A DNA stretch of 19,816 nt from Pseudomonadota bacterium (GTDB lineage: Bacteria > Myxococcota_A > Polyangia > Haliangiales > Haliangiaceae). The position numbers and the translations under genes are program-made. Numbering within the stretch: position 1 is the stretch's first letter; each line of letters begins with the position of its first letter. The notes under the pieces were generated by a model. That model did not search any database and was not told the origin of the DNA. It worked only from the letters and a program-made list of their open reading frames with translations. The DNA lies in contig JAEWJO010000576.1 of assembly GCA_023386455.1 (NCBI GenBank), positions 1 to 19,816 of the forward strand, written 5' to 3'. Of this stretch, positions 7,371-15,062 are shown one piece after another.

Positions 7371-7373
7371 ACA

Positions 7374-9566
7374 CTACGTGAGGCGCGGGATGGCGAGCGC
7401 GTCGGCGGTCGCGTCGTCGTCGACGACGAGGATGATCGGGTCGTCGGTCGACACGCGTTCCAGATCTGCGGGCACGACGCGCAGCATCGGCGCGGCCCCG
7501 TAGGCGCGAGCCTCACGCGCGAGCTCGGCGGGGTCGGCGCCATCGTGCGCGGCGAGGATCGCGCCGCCGATCGAGGAGCTGCAGGCCTCGGCGGTGATCG
7601 AGAGTGGGCTGGACGCGACGATCGCGCACGGACCGAGCAGCGAGCAGATGCCCGGGATGCCGACGAGCGTGCCGGTCGCCGGCGAAAGATCGTCGAGCAC
7701 GCGCTGCACGCTCGGCGCGAGCACCACCCGCGAGTCTCGATAGAGCGCGACGCCGCGCTGCGCGAGCTCGCCACGGCCGAGCGCCTCGTCCCACGTGCCC
7801 GTGAGCCTCGCGAGCTCGGCCGGCGACGCGCCGTCGATACCCGCGAGATGAAGACCGTAGAGCAGCGCGAGCACGGGCTGCAGCTGCGCGGACAGATCGA
7901 AGCGCGCCACGAGCGTCGCGAACGGCGACTCCGCAGACAGCTCGAAGCCGTCCAGGCCCGGGCCGTCGACCGATCCGGCGAGCGCACTGCGCGCCCACGC
8001 GAGCGCGTCGTCCCGCCAGGTCGGCGGCGCGTCGGGCCAGAACTGCGTCAGCGCCTCGACGGTGCGCGCGCGAGGGCCGCGTATGCGCGCGCGCCATGCC
8101 GCGAGCTGCGCGTCGGTCGTCGATGGTCGCACCGCGCCCTGCTCTCGTGGCATCGCCGTCACTGCGAGCTCCAGCCGCCGTGCGTTCGCGAACGAGTCTG
8201 CAGCGCGCGACGGGCCCGAGTCGGATCGCTGGCCGTCGTGCGCGACGGATTCGGGCATCGGCGGCGCCGAGAGCGTGACCGATGTCGGCACCGCCTCGAC
8301 GTCGTCCTCGCCCGACAGCGTCGAGCGCACGACGAGGTCGGTCATTGGCGTCGGCTCGGGCCACGTCGACGCCTCGCGTGTCCTCGGCGTCGAGAACGGC
8401 GCAGGTCTCGGCCGTCCGCTCGGCAGGCTCGACGGAGCGGTCGCGCCCGTCGCGACGATCGGACCGGACGATTGCTTCGCCGCCTCGAACGGCACCGCCC
8501 CCGACGGTTGCTTCGCCACCTCGAATGGCACCGCCCCCGACGGTTGCTTCGCCACCTCGAATGGCGTGGCACCCGACGCCTGCTTCGCGAGGTCGCGCGG
8601 AATGGCCCCCGAGGACTCGCGTGCAACGGTGACCGGACCGGACGTATCGGAATCGCGATCGAGACCGACGATCGTGATCGGGTGCTGCGCCTGCGCGGCG
8701 AGCACGCCGGTCACGCGGCCGAGCACGAGGCCGGCGGACTCCACCCTGTCGATGCCCTCGGGGCCGACCATGCGAAGGCCGTGGCGGCCGTCGAGATCGA
8801 TCACCCAGACGCGGCCGCTCGTCGCGCCGACGCACACGAGGAGATCGCTGCGCGGATGCGACGACACCGACGCGATCGGCTCGGGCAGATCGTGCGCCTT
8901 CGGCTGGCCGCGGTTGACGAGCGGCATCACGTCGATGCGTGTGGGGTCCTCGCGGGTTGTCATCCACACGACGCGATCGCTGCCGCCGACGGCGGTGACC
9001 GCGACCGGGCGCGTCAGCTTGAGCCGGCGCTTCGGCATCCGGTTCTGCGGATCCCACTCCTCGATCATGCCCGCGAGCGCGATCAGGAAGTTCGCGCCGG
9101 CGGCACCCGCGGCGACCGGTTGCGTGCGTGCCGGGAGCTGATGGAGCAGCAGCGCGCGCTCCGTTGCCGCGATGACCGCGGCGCCATGGAGGCCCGCACC
9201 GAGGGGACCGATCACGAGCGCGTGATTGCCGACCGACGCGAACAGCTTCATCGGCGCCTCGAGCCGCATCTCGGCGATCGTGCGAGGACCGAACGGATCG
9301 ACGAGGTAGGCCATGCTGTGCGCGCCGTAGCGCGACAGCACGAGCAGGCGCGGCGGCGTGCCGACCCAGGCGACATCGGTCGACGTGGCGTCGACATCGA
9401 CGCCCAGCTCGGCGAACGGCGAGCACGAAGGAACCTCGACGACGACGACGCGCGACGGCTCGTGGATCGCGCCGAGCGTGCCGTCGCCGGCGATCACGAC
9501 CTGCGGGCGCGCCGCAGGTGCAAACGCGGTCGCCTGGGCGTTCACCACCACGACGCGAGCGTACAA
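7374..9566 (-). CDS. Beta-propeller-like protein with 12-residue tandem repeats and an unrecognised C-terminal region
   Basis: A protein of about 730 residues that I cannot assign to a named family with confidence. Residues 1-310 form a series of short beta-strand blocks, such as RLLVLSRYG, NFLIALAGMIEEWD, DRVVWMTTRED, DLLVCVGATSGRVWVIDLDG and GVLAAQAQHPITIVGLD, which read as propeller blades. Residues about 320-367 are four copies of a 12-residue unit like SGAVPFEVAKQP, followed by a Ser/Pro-rich linker. Residues about 485-730 look globular (FWPDAPPTWRDDALAWARSAL, a helical part and a winged-helix-like part). There is no signal peptide. Start may be TTG 9566 or one of the GTGs at 9551, 9548 or 9545; no clear ribosome-binding site decides. 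It follows the DUF4157 gene by 16 nt. The layout recalls bpX proteins of MoxR-vWA-beta-propeller systems, but no MoxR or vWA gene is nearby. Confidence 0.7.
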   Translation of the reverse strand: MYARVVVVNAQATAFAPAARPQVVIAGDGTLGAIHEPSRVVVVEVPSCSPFAELGVDVDATSTDVAWVGTPPRLLVLSRYGAHSMAYLVDPFGPRTIAEMRLEAPMKLFASVGNHALVIGPLGAGLHGAAVIAATERALLLHQLPARTQPVAAGAAGANFLIALAGMIEEWDPQNRMPKRRLKLTRPVAVTAVGGSDRVVWMTTREDPTRIDVMPLVNRGQPKAHDLPEPIASVSSHPRSDLLVCVGATSGRVWVIDLDGRHGLRMVGPEGIDRVESAGLVLGRVTGVLAAQAQHPITIVGLDRDSDTSGPVTVARESSGAIPRDLAKQASGATPFEVAKQPSGAVPFEVAKQPSGAVPFEAAKQSSGPIVATGATAPSSLPSGRPRPAPFSTPRTREASTWPEPTPMTDLVVRSTLSGEDDVEAVPTSVTLSAPPMPESVAHDGQRSDSGPSRAADSFANARRLELAVTAMPREQGAVRPSTTDAQLAAWRARIRGPRARTVEALTQFWPDAPPTWRDDALAWARSALAGSVDGPGLDGFELSAESPFATLVARFDLSAQLQPVLALLYGLHLAGIDGASPAELARLTGTWDEALGRGELAQRGVALYRDSRVVLAPSVQRVLDDLSPATGTLVGIPGICSLLGPCAIVASSPLSITAEACSSSIGGAILAAHDGADPAELAREARAYGAAPMLRVVPADLERVSTDDPIILVVDDDATADALAIPRLT
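8467..8610. repeat. Four tandem 36-bp repeats inside the beta-propeller-like gene
   Basis: Units run 8467-8502, 8503-8538, 8539-8574 and 8575-8610, each starting GACG and containing TGCTTCGC. The second and third are identical over 27 bp before diverging, and the outer two are more degraded. The unit is a multiple of three and encodes the 12-residue SGA-x-PFEVAKQ repeat on the minus strand, so copy-number change keeps the frame. Confidence 0.9.
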
Positions 9567-9582
9567 CGGGCGGCGCTCTGGA

Positions 9583-10986
9583 TCACGTCAGGGCTTCGAG
9601 CGGAACCCAGCCTCGGCGCGAGCGGTCCGGCTGCCAGTCGCCGGCTCCGTCCTGCTTGCCCATGCAGCCGAATGCCCACCGTGCATGGCGCACGGGTCGC
9701 TTCGCGCCGCCGTTCTCGTAGAGTGGCACTTCGCGCGTCTGCATGACGAAGAAGTGGTTGCCCGGCCGCGCGACGTCGATCGCCGTCGGGACCTTGCCAT
9801 GCTGCGGAAGCGCCATGCAGACGTTGTAGAACCCGTCCTGCACCTCCGCGTTGCTCGTGCGGTGCAGGTAGTGATCGTACTGCGCGCGCGTCTGGGCGGC
9901 GCGATGCGGGGTCAATGCGAGATCCGTCGCGCGCGTCGCGGCCTTGAACACGCGCTCCTTCAGGCGACCCCGCGGCGCTGCAGGCGCATCGCGGCCGGCC
10001 AGGTGGCGCGCCGCCTTGACGAGCTTGTCGCCGTCGACGTCGAGCGCGTCGAGTGGCAGCCATGCCGAGCCGCCGAGTCGCGTCCGCGCGAGCACGCATG
10101 TGTGGTGGCGGCGATCGGGCAGCGTCAGGACGCGCGGCTGCGCGATGTTGACGGTGATCGCGTCGGCCTGCGTCACGACGTCGAACGCGCGCACGCCTGC
10201 GCCCGCGACGAACGAATAGCGCTGCGTGTCCGCGCGCACGCGAAACGTCTGCTGCCTGCCGACGGCGACGCTCGGCCTGCCCGCATGTTGCTTCTTGTTG
10301 TAGCGATCGGTCGGTGCGTACGCGCGCTTGAGGTGGACGGCGCCGGCCGGCGTCGCTCGCGCTGCGACCCGCTCGCCCGATGCAGCACGCGCTTCGTTCG
10401 CGTCGGCCTCGCGCTCGGCTGGGCTGTCGGCCGGGGCGACACCCCGCGCGGCGGAGCTCGCATTGCGCTGCTGCATCACGTGCGTCATCTCGTGGGCGAC
10501 GAGCTCGCGCGATGGCTGTGCGTCCGCAAATGCGACGCTCGTCCCGGCGGCGGCCGCCTGCGCTCCCAGCGCCGTCAGGTCCGCACCGACGTGCGCCTGG
10601 ACGCCGGAGAAGGACGTGCCGAACATCTGCTCGACGTGCTCGCGGTGAGGAAGCGGCGCGCGCGTCGACGCGTCGACCGGCAGCTCGCTCGCGCTGTCAT
10701 CCGACGCGTCGTCGAGCTCGGCGAGCACCTCGGGATCCGCGACCGGCTCCTCGTGCTCCTCGTGCTCCTGGTCCGCGTCGTCGGCCGGCGCTTCGGGGGC
10801 GGCGACGCCCGCCCACCGCGCGAACACCGAGTCGGCGGCACGCGCACCCGGCGCGTCGGCCGGTGCACCCTCGCTCAACGTCGAGCGGCCCGGAACCGTG
10901 GCCGCCGAGCCCGCGACCGCGTCGACCGACGACGACGCCGACGACGACGACGACGAGCGATGCGCGCGATCGGGCTCCGGTCTCAC
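9583..10986 (-). CDS. DUF4157 (eCIS-core) protein with HEMTH zinc motif and C-terminal SH3-like segments
   Basis: The protein (467 residues from GTG 10986) opens with a Ser-rich, disordered stretch and PGRSTLSEG, a motif common at the start of DUF4157 proteins, then an acidic linker (about 65-105). Residues about 110-180 match the eCIS-core domain: HREHVEQMFGTSFSGVQAHVG, AAAAGTSVAFADAQPS and ELVAHEMTHVMQQR, with the zinc motif H165-E-M-T-H169. A charged region (AEREADANEA) follows. The C-terminal half has two beta-rich segments ending alike, AWLPLDALD (about 309-317) and GWVPLEALT (459-467), resembling SH3-type repeats, around a helical middle. There is no signal peptide. DUF4157 proteins often accompany extracellular contractile injection systems as effectors; no such structural gene is in the window. 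GTG 11067 would overlap the upstream stop as GTGA and add 27 residues; I prefer 10986 because the product then begins like its relatives. Confidence 0.8.
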   Translation of the reverse strand: MRPEPDRAHRSSSSSSASSSVDAVAGSAATVPGRSTLSEGAPADAPGARAADSVFARWAGVAAPEAPADDADQEHEEHEEPVADPEVLAELDDASDDSASELPVDASTRAPLPHREHVEQMFGTSFSGVQAHVGADLTALGAQAAAAGTSVAFADAQPSRELVAHEMTHVMQQRNASSAARGVAPADSPAEREADANEARAASGERVAARATPAGAVHLKRAYAPTDRYNKKQHAGRPSVAVGRQQTFRVRADTQRYSFVAGAGVRAFDVVTQADAITVNIAQPRVLTLPDRRHHTCVLARTRLGGSAWLPLDALDVDGDKLVKAARHLAGRDAPAAPRGRLKERVFKAATRATDLALTPHRAAQTRAQYDHYLHRTSNAEVQDGFYNVCMALPQHGKVPTAIDVARPGNHFFVMQTREVPLYENGGAKRPVRHARWAFGCMGKQDGAGDWQPDRSRRGWVPLEALT

Positions 10987-11063
10987 AGCGATCGACGATA
11001 TCGCGCACGCGTGCGCCGACAAGCTGGGGACCTCGTTCCCACTGCAACCGGTCGTCCGCGTCG

Positions 11064-11969
11064 TCACGCACCGGGCTCGAAGACGAGCTCGAGCGTCGCG
11101 CGAAACCGCGGTGCCCCGATGTGATCGTCGAGCCCCTTGCCGACGCGGCCGGCGATCGCGAACCACGGACGGATGCGACTGACGAGCCCGAGCCGGCCTT
11201 CGAGCGGCGACGGGCCGCGCTCTCCGGCGACGTCGTTGCCGAGGACACCGACGACCTCGGCGGTCACGCGGACGTGGTTGGCGGGGCACCAGAGGCCGGG
11301 CACGGCGGGCAGCTCGTAGGTCGCGCCGATCGCACCGGTGAGGTCGTCACCGACGAGGCGATCGGCGACGAGGATCTCGCGGCCGCGAAAGCGCACTCCC
11401 GCGGAGCCGGCGAGGACGATGCCGGCCGGCAGCTGGAAGCGGCCGATCAGCATCCACGCCGCGGAGTAGCGGGCATCGCCGGCGAAGTCGTAGTCGTCGC
11501 CGGTCGGCAGCGTGAGCTGGGCGCGGGCGAAGATCGTCGCGGCCCCGCGCCGCGCGAGCCGGAGGCGAACGCCGAGACCGAGGTCGCCGAGGACCCAGGC
11601 GTCGAGCGGCGTGTCGTCGCCGATGCGCTGCCAGCGCGTGCCGCTCTGGTGCGAGAACGGCATGCGGATGTCGGCGATCACCGACGGGCCGAGCGCGATC
11701 GCGCCGCCGAGCGCGAGTGTCTCGCGCTGGTCGACGGGGAACACCTTGATGTCGACGGTGTGGAGGCGCATCGGCCGATCGAGGAAGCCGAGCTGCGCCG
11801 ACAGCGCGTAGTTCTCGATCGGCGCACCACCGTCGAAGCCGAGCTCCGCCTGCCCCGGGGGTGGCGCGTCGCGATCGAGCTCGAACGCCTCGGGCCGATG
11901 GCTCGGTCGATCGGCGAGTGCCGGCGAGGCCGCCACCGCGATCGCGAGGACGGCGACGACGCGCTTCAT
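11064..11969 (-). CDS. Secreted beta-barrel-like outer-membrane protein
   Basis: The 301-residue protein begins with a clear Sec signal peptide (MKRVVAVLAIAVAASPALA, cleavage after ALA). The rest is a run of alternating beta-strands typical of outer-membrane barrels: NYALSAQLGFLDRP, ETLALGGAIALGPSVIADIRMPF, WVLGDLGLGVRLRLAR, TIFARAQLTLPTG, YSAAWMLIGRFQLPAGIVLAGSAGVRFRG, and a last strand FRATLELVFEPGA. Size and style fit the transporter/porin-like group related to phenol_MetA_deg barrels, but the substrate is unknown. Its ATG at 11969 sits in an ATGA overlap with the upstream stop, so it is coupled to the 222-residue gene. No ribosome-binding site is needed or seen. Confidence 0.72.
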   Translation of the reverse strand: MKRVVAVLAIAVAASPALADRPSHRPEAFELDRDAPPPGQAELGFDGGAPIENYALSAQLGFLDRPMRLHTVDIKVFPVDQRETLALGGAIALGPSVIADIRMPFSHQSGTRWQRIGDDTPLDAWVLGDLGLGVRLRLARRGAATIFARAQLTLPTGDDYDFAGDARYSAAWMLIGRFQLPAGIVLAGSAGVRFRGREILVADRLVGDDLTGAIGATYELPAVPGLWCPANHVRVTAEVVGVLGNDVAGERGPSPLEGRLGLVSRIRPWFAIAGRVGKGLDDHIGAPRFRATLELVFEPGA

Positions 11970-12634
11970 CCCATGATCCGCGAGCCGAGCTCGTAGACCC
12001 GCGCCGGCGCCATGTGGCGGTAGCGCGTGACCTGGACGCGAAGCTGCGCGATCTGATCGATCACGTCGCGGCGGCTCGCACCGTTCGCGATCATCGCGCG
12101 GGCGCGCTCGACGATCGCGGCACGCGCGGCCTTGGGGTGATAGATGAACGTGCGCCCGAACCGGACCTCGCCGTTCACGCCGACGAGGCGCAACTCGGCG
12201 ACGTCGCCGACCTCGACACCGACCATCGCGCGTTGCTCGTCGACGTGGAGCTCGGCACCGCCGAGGAGGTCGAGCAGCTCGATGCGGCCCTTCGCGATCG
12301 CGCGGACCTCGTAGAGGCTGCGCTGCGACGTGACGAGCGCGCCGACGACGGTCGCGCGTGGATCGCCCGCGTCCCGCAGCTCGCGATACGTGCGCGCTGC
12401 GGCGGGCAGCTCGCCCTCGCCCCCGACGCGCTCGACGACGAGCCACTCGACGAACGCCGCGCTCCACGCCTCCCACAGCTCGTCGTCCTGGTGGACCTTG
12501 CCGCGCCGCTCCTCGTACTCGCGCCGCGCGGCACCCGCCACCTCGAGGTCGGCCGTGTGCTGCGCGTAGAGCTCCTCGGTCACCTGATAGAGGAGCGCTC
12601 CAGGTGACGACGGCTCCGCGCCCGAGGCGCTCAC
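11966..12634 (-). CDS. Unrecognised 222-residue cytoplasmic protein coupled to carA
   Basis: I do not recognise a family. The GTG at 12634 lies in a GTGA overlap with the carA stop, and the gene's own stop overlaps the next start as ATGA. The protein is mostly soluble and has no signal peptide or membrane segment. Its first half is helical and charged (ELYAQHTADLEVAGAARREYEERRG, WEAWSAAFVEWLVVERV). The centre is beta-rich (TVVGALVTSQRSLYEVRAIAKGRIELLDLLGGAELHVDE, then VGVEVGDVAELRLVGVNGEVRFGRTFIYHP). A C-terminal helical part follows (AARAAIVERARAMIANGASRRDVIDQIAQLRVQVTRY). Codon use is like its neighbours. Coupling to both carA and a barrel protein gives no clear function. Confidence 0.75.
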   Translation of the reverse strand: MSASGAEPSSPGALLYQVTEELYAQHTADLEVAGAARREYEERRGKVHQDDELWEAWSAAFVEWLVVERVGGEGELPAAARTYRELRDAGDPRATVVGALVTSQRSLYEVRAIAKGRIELLDLLGGAELHVDEQRAMVGVEVGDVAELRLVGVNGEVRFGRTFIYHPKAARAAIVERARAMIANGASRRDVIDQIAQLRVQVTRYRHMAPARVYELGSRIMG

Positions 12635-13770
12635 TTCGACCTCTTCTTCAATTCCTCGCGGAAGCGGTCGAACAGGTAGCTCGCGTCGTGCGGCCCCGGA
12701 CTCGCCTCGGGGTGATACTGGACGCTGAACACCGGCTTGCCGGCGACCGCGATGCCCTCGTTCGAGTGATCGAACAGGTTCTCGTGCGTGACGTGGACGC
12801 CGGACGGCAGCGTCGACTCGTCGACGACGAAGCCGTGGTTCTGGGACGTGATCTCGACCTTGCCTGTCGTCCTGTCGAGCACCGGGTGATTGCCGCCGTG
12901 ATGACCGAACGGCAGCTTGAGCGTGCGGGCGCCGAGTGCGAGGCCGAGGATCTGGTGGCCGAGGCAGATGCCGAACACCGGCTTGCCGGTCTGGATCAGC
13001 TCGCGCGTCGCGAGGATGCCGTAGTCGACGGCGGCCGGATCGCCGGGACCATTCGACAGGAAGTAGCCGTCGGCCCCGAGCGCGATCGCCTCGCGGGCCG
13101 GCGTCGACGCGGGAACGACCGTCACGCGCGCACCGATATCGCGGAGCTGGCGGAGGATGTTCTCCTTGATGCCGAAGTCGTAGGCAACGACGTGGAACGC
13201 GATCGCCGGCGGCGGCAGCGCGCGGCCGTCGTCGGTCGCCCGCCAGGTCGGCTGCGTCCACTCGTACCGCTGGCCGCACGTGACGCGCGGGACGAGGTCG
13301 AGGCCGTCCATCTTCGGCGACGCCTGGACGCGCGCGAGCACACCCTCGAGGTCGGTCACGTGTGGCGTGATCGCGCCGCGCATCGCGCCCTCGTCGCGGA
13401 GCACGCGGGTCAGCGCGCGCGTGTCGATGCCGTCGATGCCGGGCACGGCCGATTGCTCGAGCCAGTGCGGCAGCGTCTCCTCGGCGCGCCAGCTCGCCGG
13501 AATCGGCGATAGCTCGCGGATCACGAGGCCCGCGCACGCGACCTTCTTCGCCTCGACGTCATCCTTGTTGACGCCGACGTTGCCGATCTGCGTCGCGGTC
13601 ATGACGACGATCTGTCCGGCGTAGGACGGATCGCTCACGATCTCCTGGTAGCCGGTGATCGACGTGTTGAACACGACCTCACCGATCGACTCGTTCTTGC
13701 CGCCGAAGCCTTCCCCGCGGAAGACCCGGCCGTTCTCGAGGACGAGGGCTGCAGGCCAGCGCGCGGTCAC
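12631..13770 (-). CDS. carA: Carbamoyl-phosphate synthase small (glutaminase) subunit
   Basis: CarA releases ammonia from glutamine and passes it to CarB for carbamoyl phosphate, the shared precursor of pyrimidines and arginine. The 379-residue protein has the N-terminal CPSase domain (ALVLENGRVFRGEGFG, FNTSITGYQEIVSDPSY) and a class I glutamine amidotransferase domain with SNGPGDP (239-245), GICLGHQILGLA and QYHPEASPGP. The catalytic Cys269, His353 and Glu355 fall at the same positions as in the E. coli enzyme. GTG 13770 is the start, in a GTGA overlap with the pyrC stop. Its stop overlaps the next start in the same way. carB is not in the window. Confidence 0.97.
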   Translation of the reverse strand: MTARWPAALVLENGRVFRGEGFGGKNESIGEVVFNTSITGYQEIVSDPSYAGQIVVMTATQIGNVGVNKDDVEAKKVACAGLVIRELSPIPASWRAEETLPHWLEQSAVPGIDGIDTRALTRVLRDEGAMRGAITPHVTDLEGVLARVQASPKMDGLDLVPRVTCGQRYEWTQPTWRATDDGRALPPPAIAFHVVAYDFGIKENILRQLRDIGARVTVVPASTPAREAIALGADGYFLSNGPGDPAAVDYGILATRELIQTGKPVFGICLGHQILGLALGARTLKLPFGHHGGNHPVLDRTTGKVEITSQNHGFVVDESTLPSGVHVTHENLFDHSNEGIAVAGKPVFSVQYHPEASPGPHDASYLFDRFREELKKRSK

Positions 13771-15062
13771 TTGAGCCTTCCGTCGAGGTCGTAGACCGCG
13801 CGACCTTCGAGCAGCGTCAGCACCGCACGGCCGGCGAGCGTCTGGCCGAGGAACGGCGAGTTCTTCGACTTGCTCGCGATCGCGTCGGGGGTCAGCGTCA
13901 GCGGTCGCTCGGGATCGATCACGGTGATGTCGGCGACCGCGCCGACGGCGAGCGTGCCGCCCGGCAGACCGAACGTCCGCGCCGGGCCGCCGGTCAGCGC
14001 CGCGATCGCGCGCCGCTCGTCGAGCGTGCCCATGCGGACGAAGTCGAGGATGATCGGCAGCGCGGTCTCGAGGCCGAGCATGCCCGGCGCCGCGCACTCG
14101 AACTCGACGTCCTTCTCGACCGGCGAGTGAGGCGCGTGGTCGGTCGCGATCGCGTCGATCGTGCCGTCGGCGAGCGCCTCGAGCAGCGCCTCCTGATCGG
14201 CGGCGGTGCGCAGCGGCGGCATCACCTTCGTGCGCGTGTCGTAGTGGCTGCACGCCTCGTCCGTCAGCGCGAGGTGGTGCGGCGTGACCTCGCACGTGAC
14301 CGGCAGGCCGCGGCGCTTGGCATCGCGGACGAGCGCGACCGTGCGCGCCGTCGAGACGTGGGCGACGTGGTAGCGCGCGCCGGTCCACTCGACGATCTCG
14401 AGATCGCGCGCGACCATCGAGCTCTCGGCGCAGGCGGGCTGGCCGCGGATGCCGATCCGCGTCGACACCGCGCCCTCGTTCATCGCGCCGCCTTCGGCGA
14501 GATCGAGATCCTCGGCGTGCTGGACGAGCGGGAGGTCGAACGTGCGGGCGTACTCGAACGCGCGCCGCAGGAGGCCCGCGTTCATCACCGGCCGGCCGTC
14601 ATCGGAGATCGCGACGATGCCGGCCTCCTTCATCTCGGCGATGTCGGCGAGCGCCTTGCCCTCGAGCCCGTGCGTGATCGCGCCGATCGGCCGGACGCGG
14701 ACCGCGCCGACCTCGCGCGCACGCCGGACCATCAGCTCGGTGATCGCGCGCTGGTCGTTGACCGGCTTCGTGTTCGGCATGCAGCAGACGGTCGTGAAGC
14801 CGCCCGCGGCCGCCGCACGCGTGCCCGTCTCGATGTCTTCCTTGTATTCCTGACCGGGCTCGCGGAGGTGGACGTGCAGGTCGATGAGACCGGGCACGAT
14901 CCACAGGTCCTTGACGTCGATGATCCGCGGAGCGACGAGGCCCCTCCCGATCTCGACGATCCGGCCATGGGTGATGCGGACGTCGGCCGCCTGATCAACG
15001 GGACGCTGCGCCGCCGGGTCGAACACCCGGCCGCCGCGTAGCACCAGATCCCCGGGATCCAT
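13767..15062 (-). CDS. pyrC: Dihydroorotase, class I
   Basis: Dihydroorotase cyclises carbamoyl aspartate to dihydroorotate, the third step of pyrimidine synthesis. The 431-residue amidohydrolase shows HVHLREPG (63-70), PNTKPV (96-101), ISDDGRP (152-158), HAED (182-185), HVST (235-238) and TDHAPH (307-312). H63, H65, D155, H182, H235 and D308 match the metal ligands of the Aquifex class I enzyme. Because all are present, it looks active rather than a PyrC-like pseudo-enzyme that only scaffolds PyrB; the symbol pyrC is by function. pyrB is not seen in the window. ATG 15062 gives MDPGDLVLRGGRVFD, a normal family start. It is the first gene of the minus-strand block. Confidence 0.95.
   Translation of the reverse strand: MDPGDLVLRGGRVFDPAAQRPVDQAADVRITHGRIVEIGRGLVAPRIIDVKDLWIVPGLIDLHVHLREPGQEYKEDIETGTRAAAAGGFTTVCCMPNTKPVNDQRAITELMVRRAREVGAVRVRPIGAITHGLEGKALADIAEMKEAGIVAISDDGRPVMNAGLLRRAFEYARTFDLPLVQHAEDLDLAEGGAMNEGAVSTRIGIRGQPACAESSMVARDLEIVEWTGARYHVAHVSTARTVALVRDAKRRGLPVTCEVTPHHLALTDEACSHYDTRTKVMPPLRTAADQEALLEALADGTIDAIATDHAPHSPVEKDVEFECAAPGMLGLETALPIILDFVRMGTLDERRAIAALTGGPARTFGLPGGTLAVGAVADITVIDPERPLTLTPDAIASKSKNSPFLGQTLAGRAVLTLLEGRAVYDLDGRLK

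Larger units (their letters stand above)
7093..7373. repeat. Convergent intergenic region rich in 9-bp tandem duplications and TTCGAA palindromes
   Basis: These 281 bp lie between two converging genes and hold no gene I can support. They contain several tandem pairs of 9-bp units: GGTTCGAAC twice (7162-7179), GATCCGTAA/GATCCGTAG (7249-7266), GCATGACTT/GCATGACGT (7274-7291) and CGTTCGAAC/GGTTCGAAC (7303-7320). The 17-mer GTTCGAACGGTTCGAAC occurs identically at 7163-7179 and 7304-7320. ATTCGAACGGAACGAAT (7230-7246) is a related imperfect palindrome. GC-rich hairpins are listed separately. The region could hold binding sites, a terminator cluster, a non-coding RNA, or simply short duplications left by slippage. 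Confidence 0.7.

Noticed and set aside
7380..7440. The C-terminal end of the propeller-like protein (ILVVDDDATADAL) as the start of a receiver domain
   Set aside because: Only about 20 residues remain before the stop, too short for a receiver; it is likely a coincidental strand.
6087..9746. A 1219-codon open frame on the plus strand across the FAD-protein gene, the repeat region and the beta-propeller gene
   Set aside because: Its product is Arg/Asp/Ala-rich low complexity without motifs. It runs antisense or out of frame to genes with clear protein features, as expected from high-GC third positions.
12631..14388. A 585-codon minus-strand frame joining part of the pyrC region to carA
   Set aside because: Only its last 379 codons are carA. 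The upstream part is an out-of-frame reading of pyrC, so it is not a real fusion.
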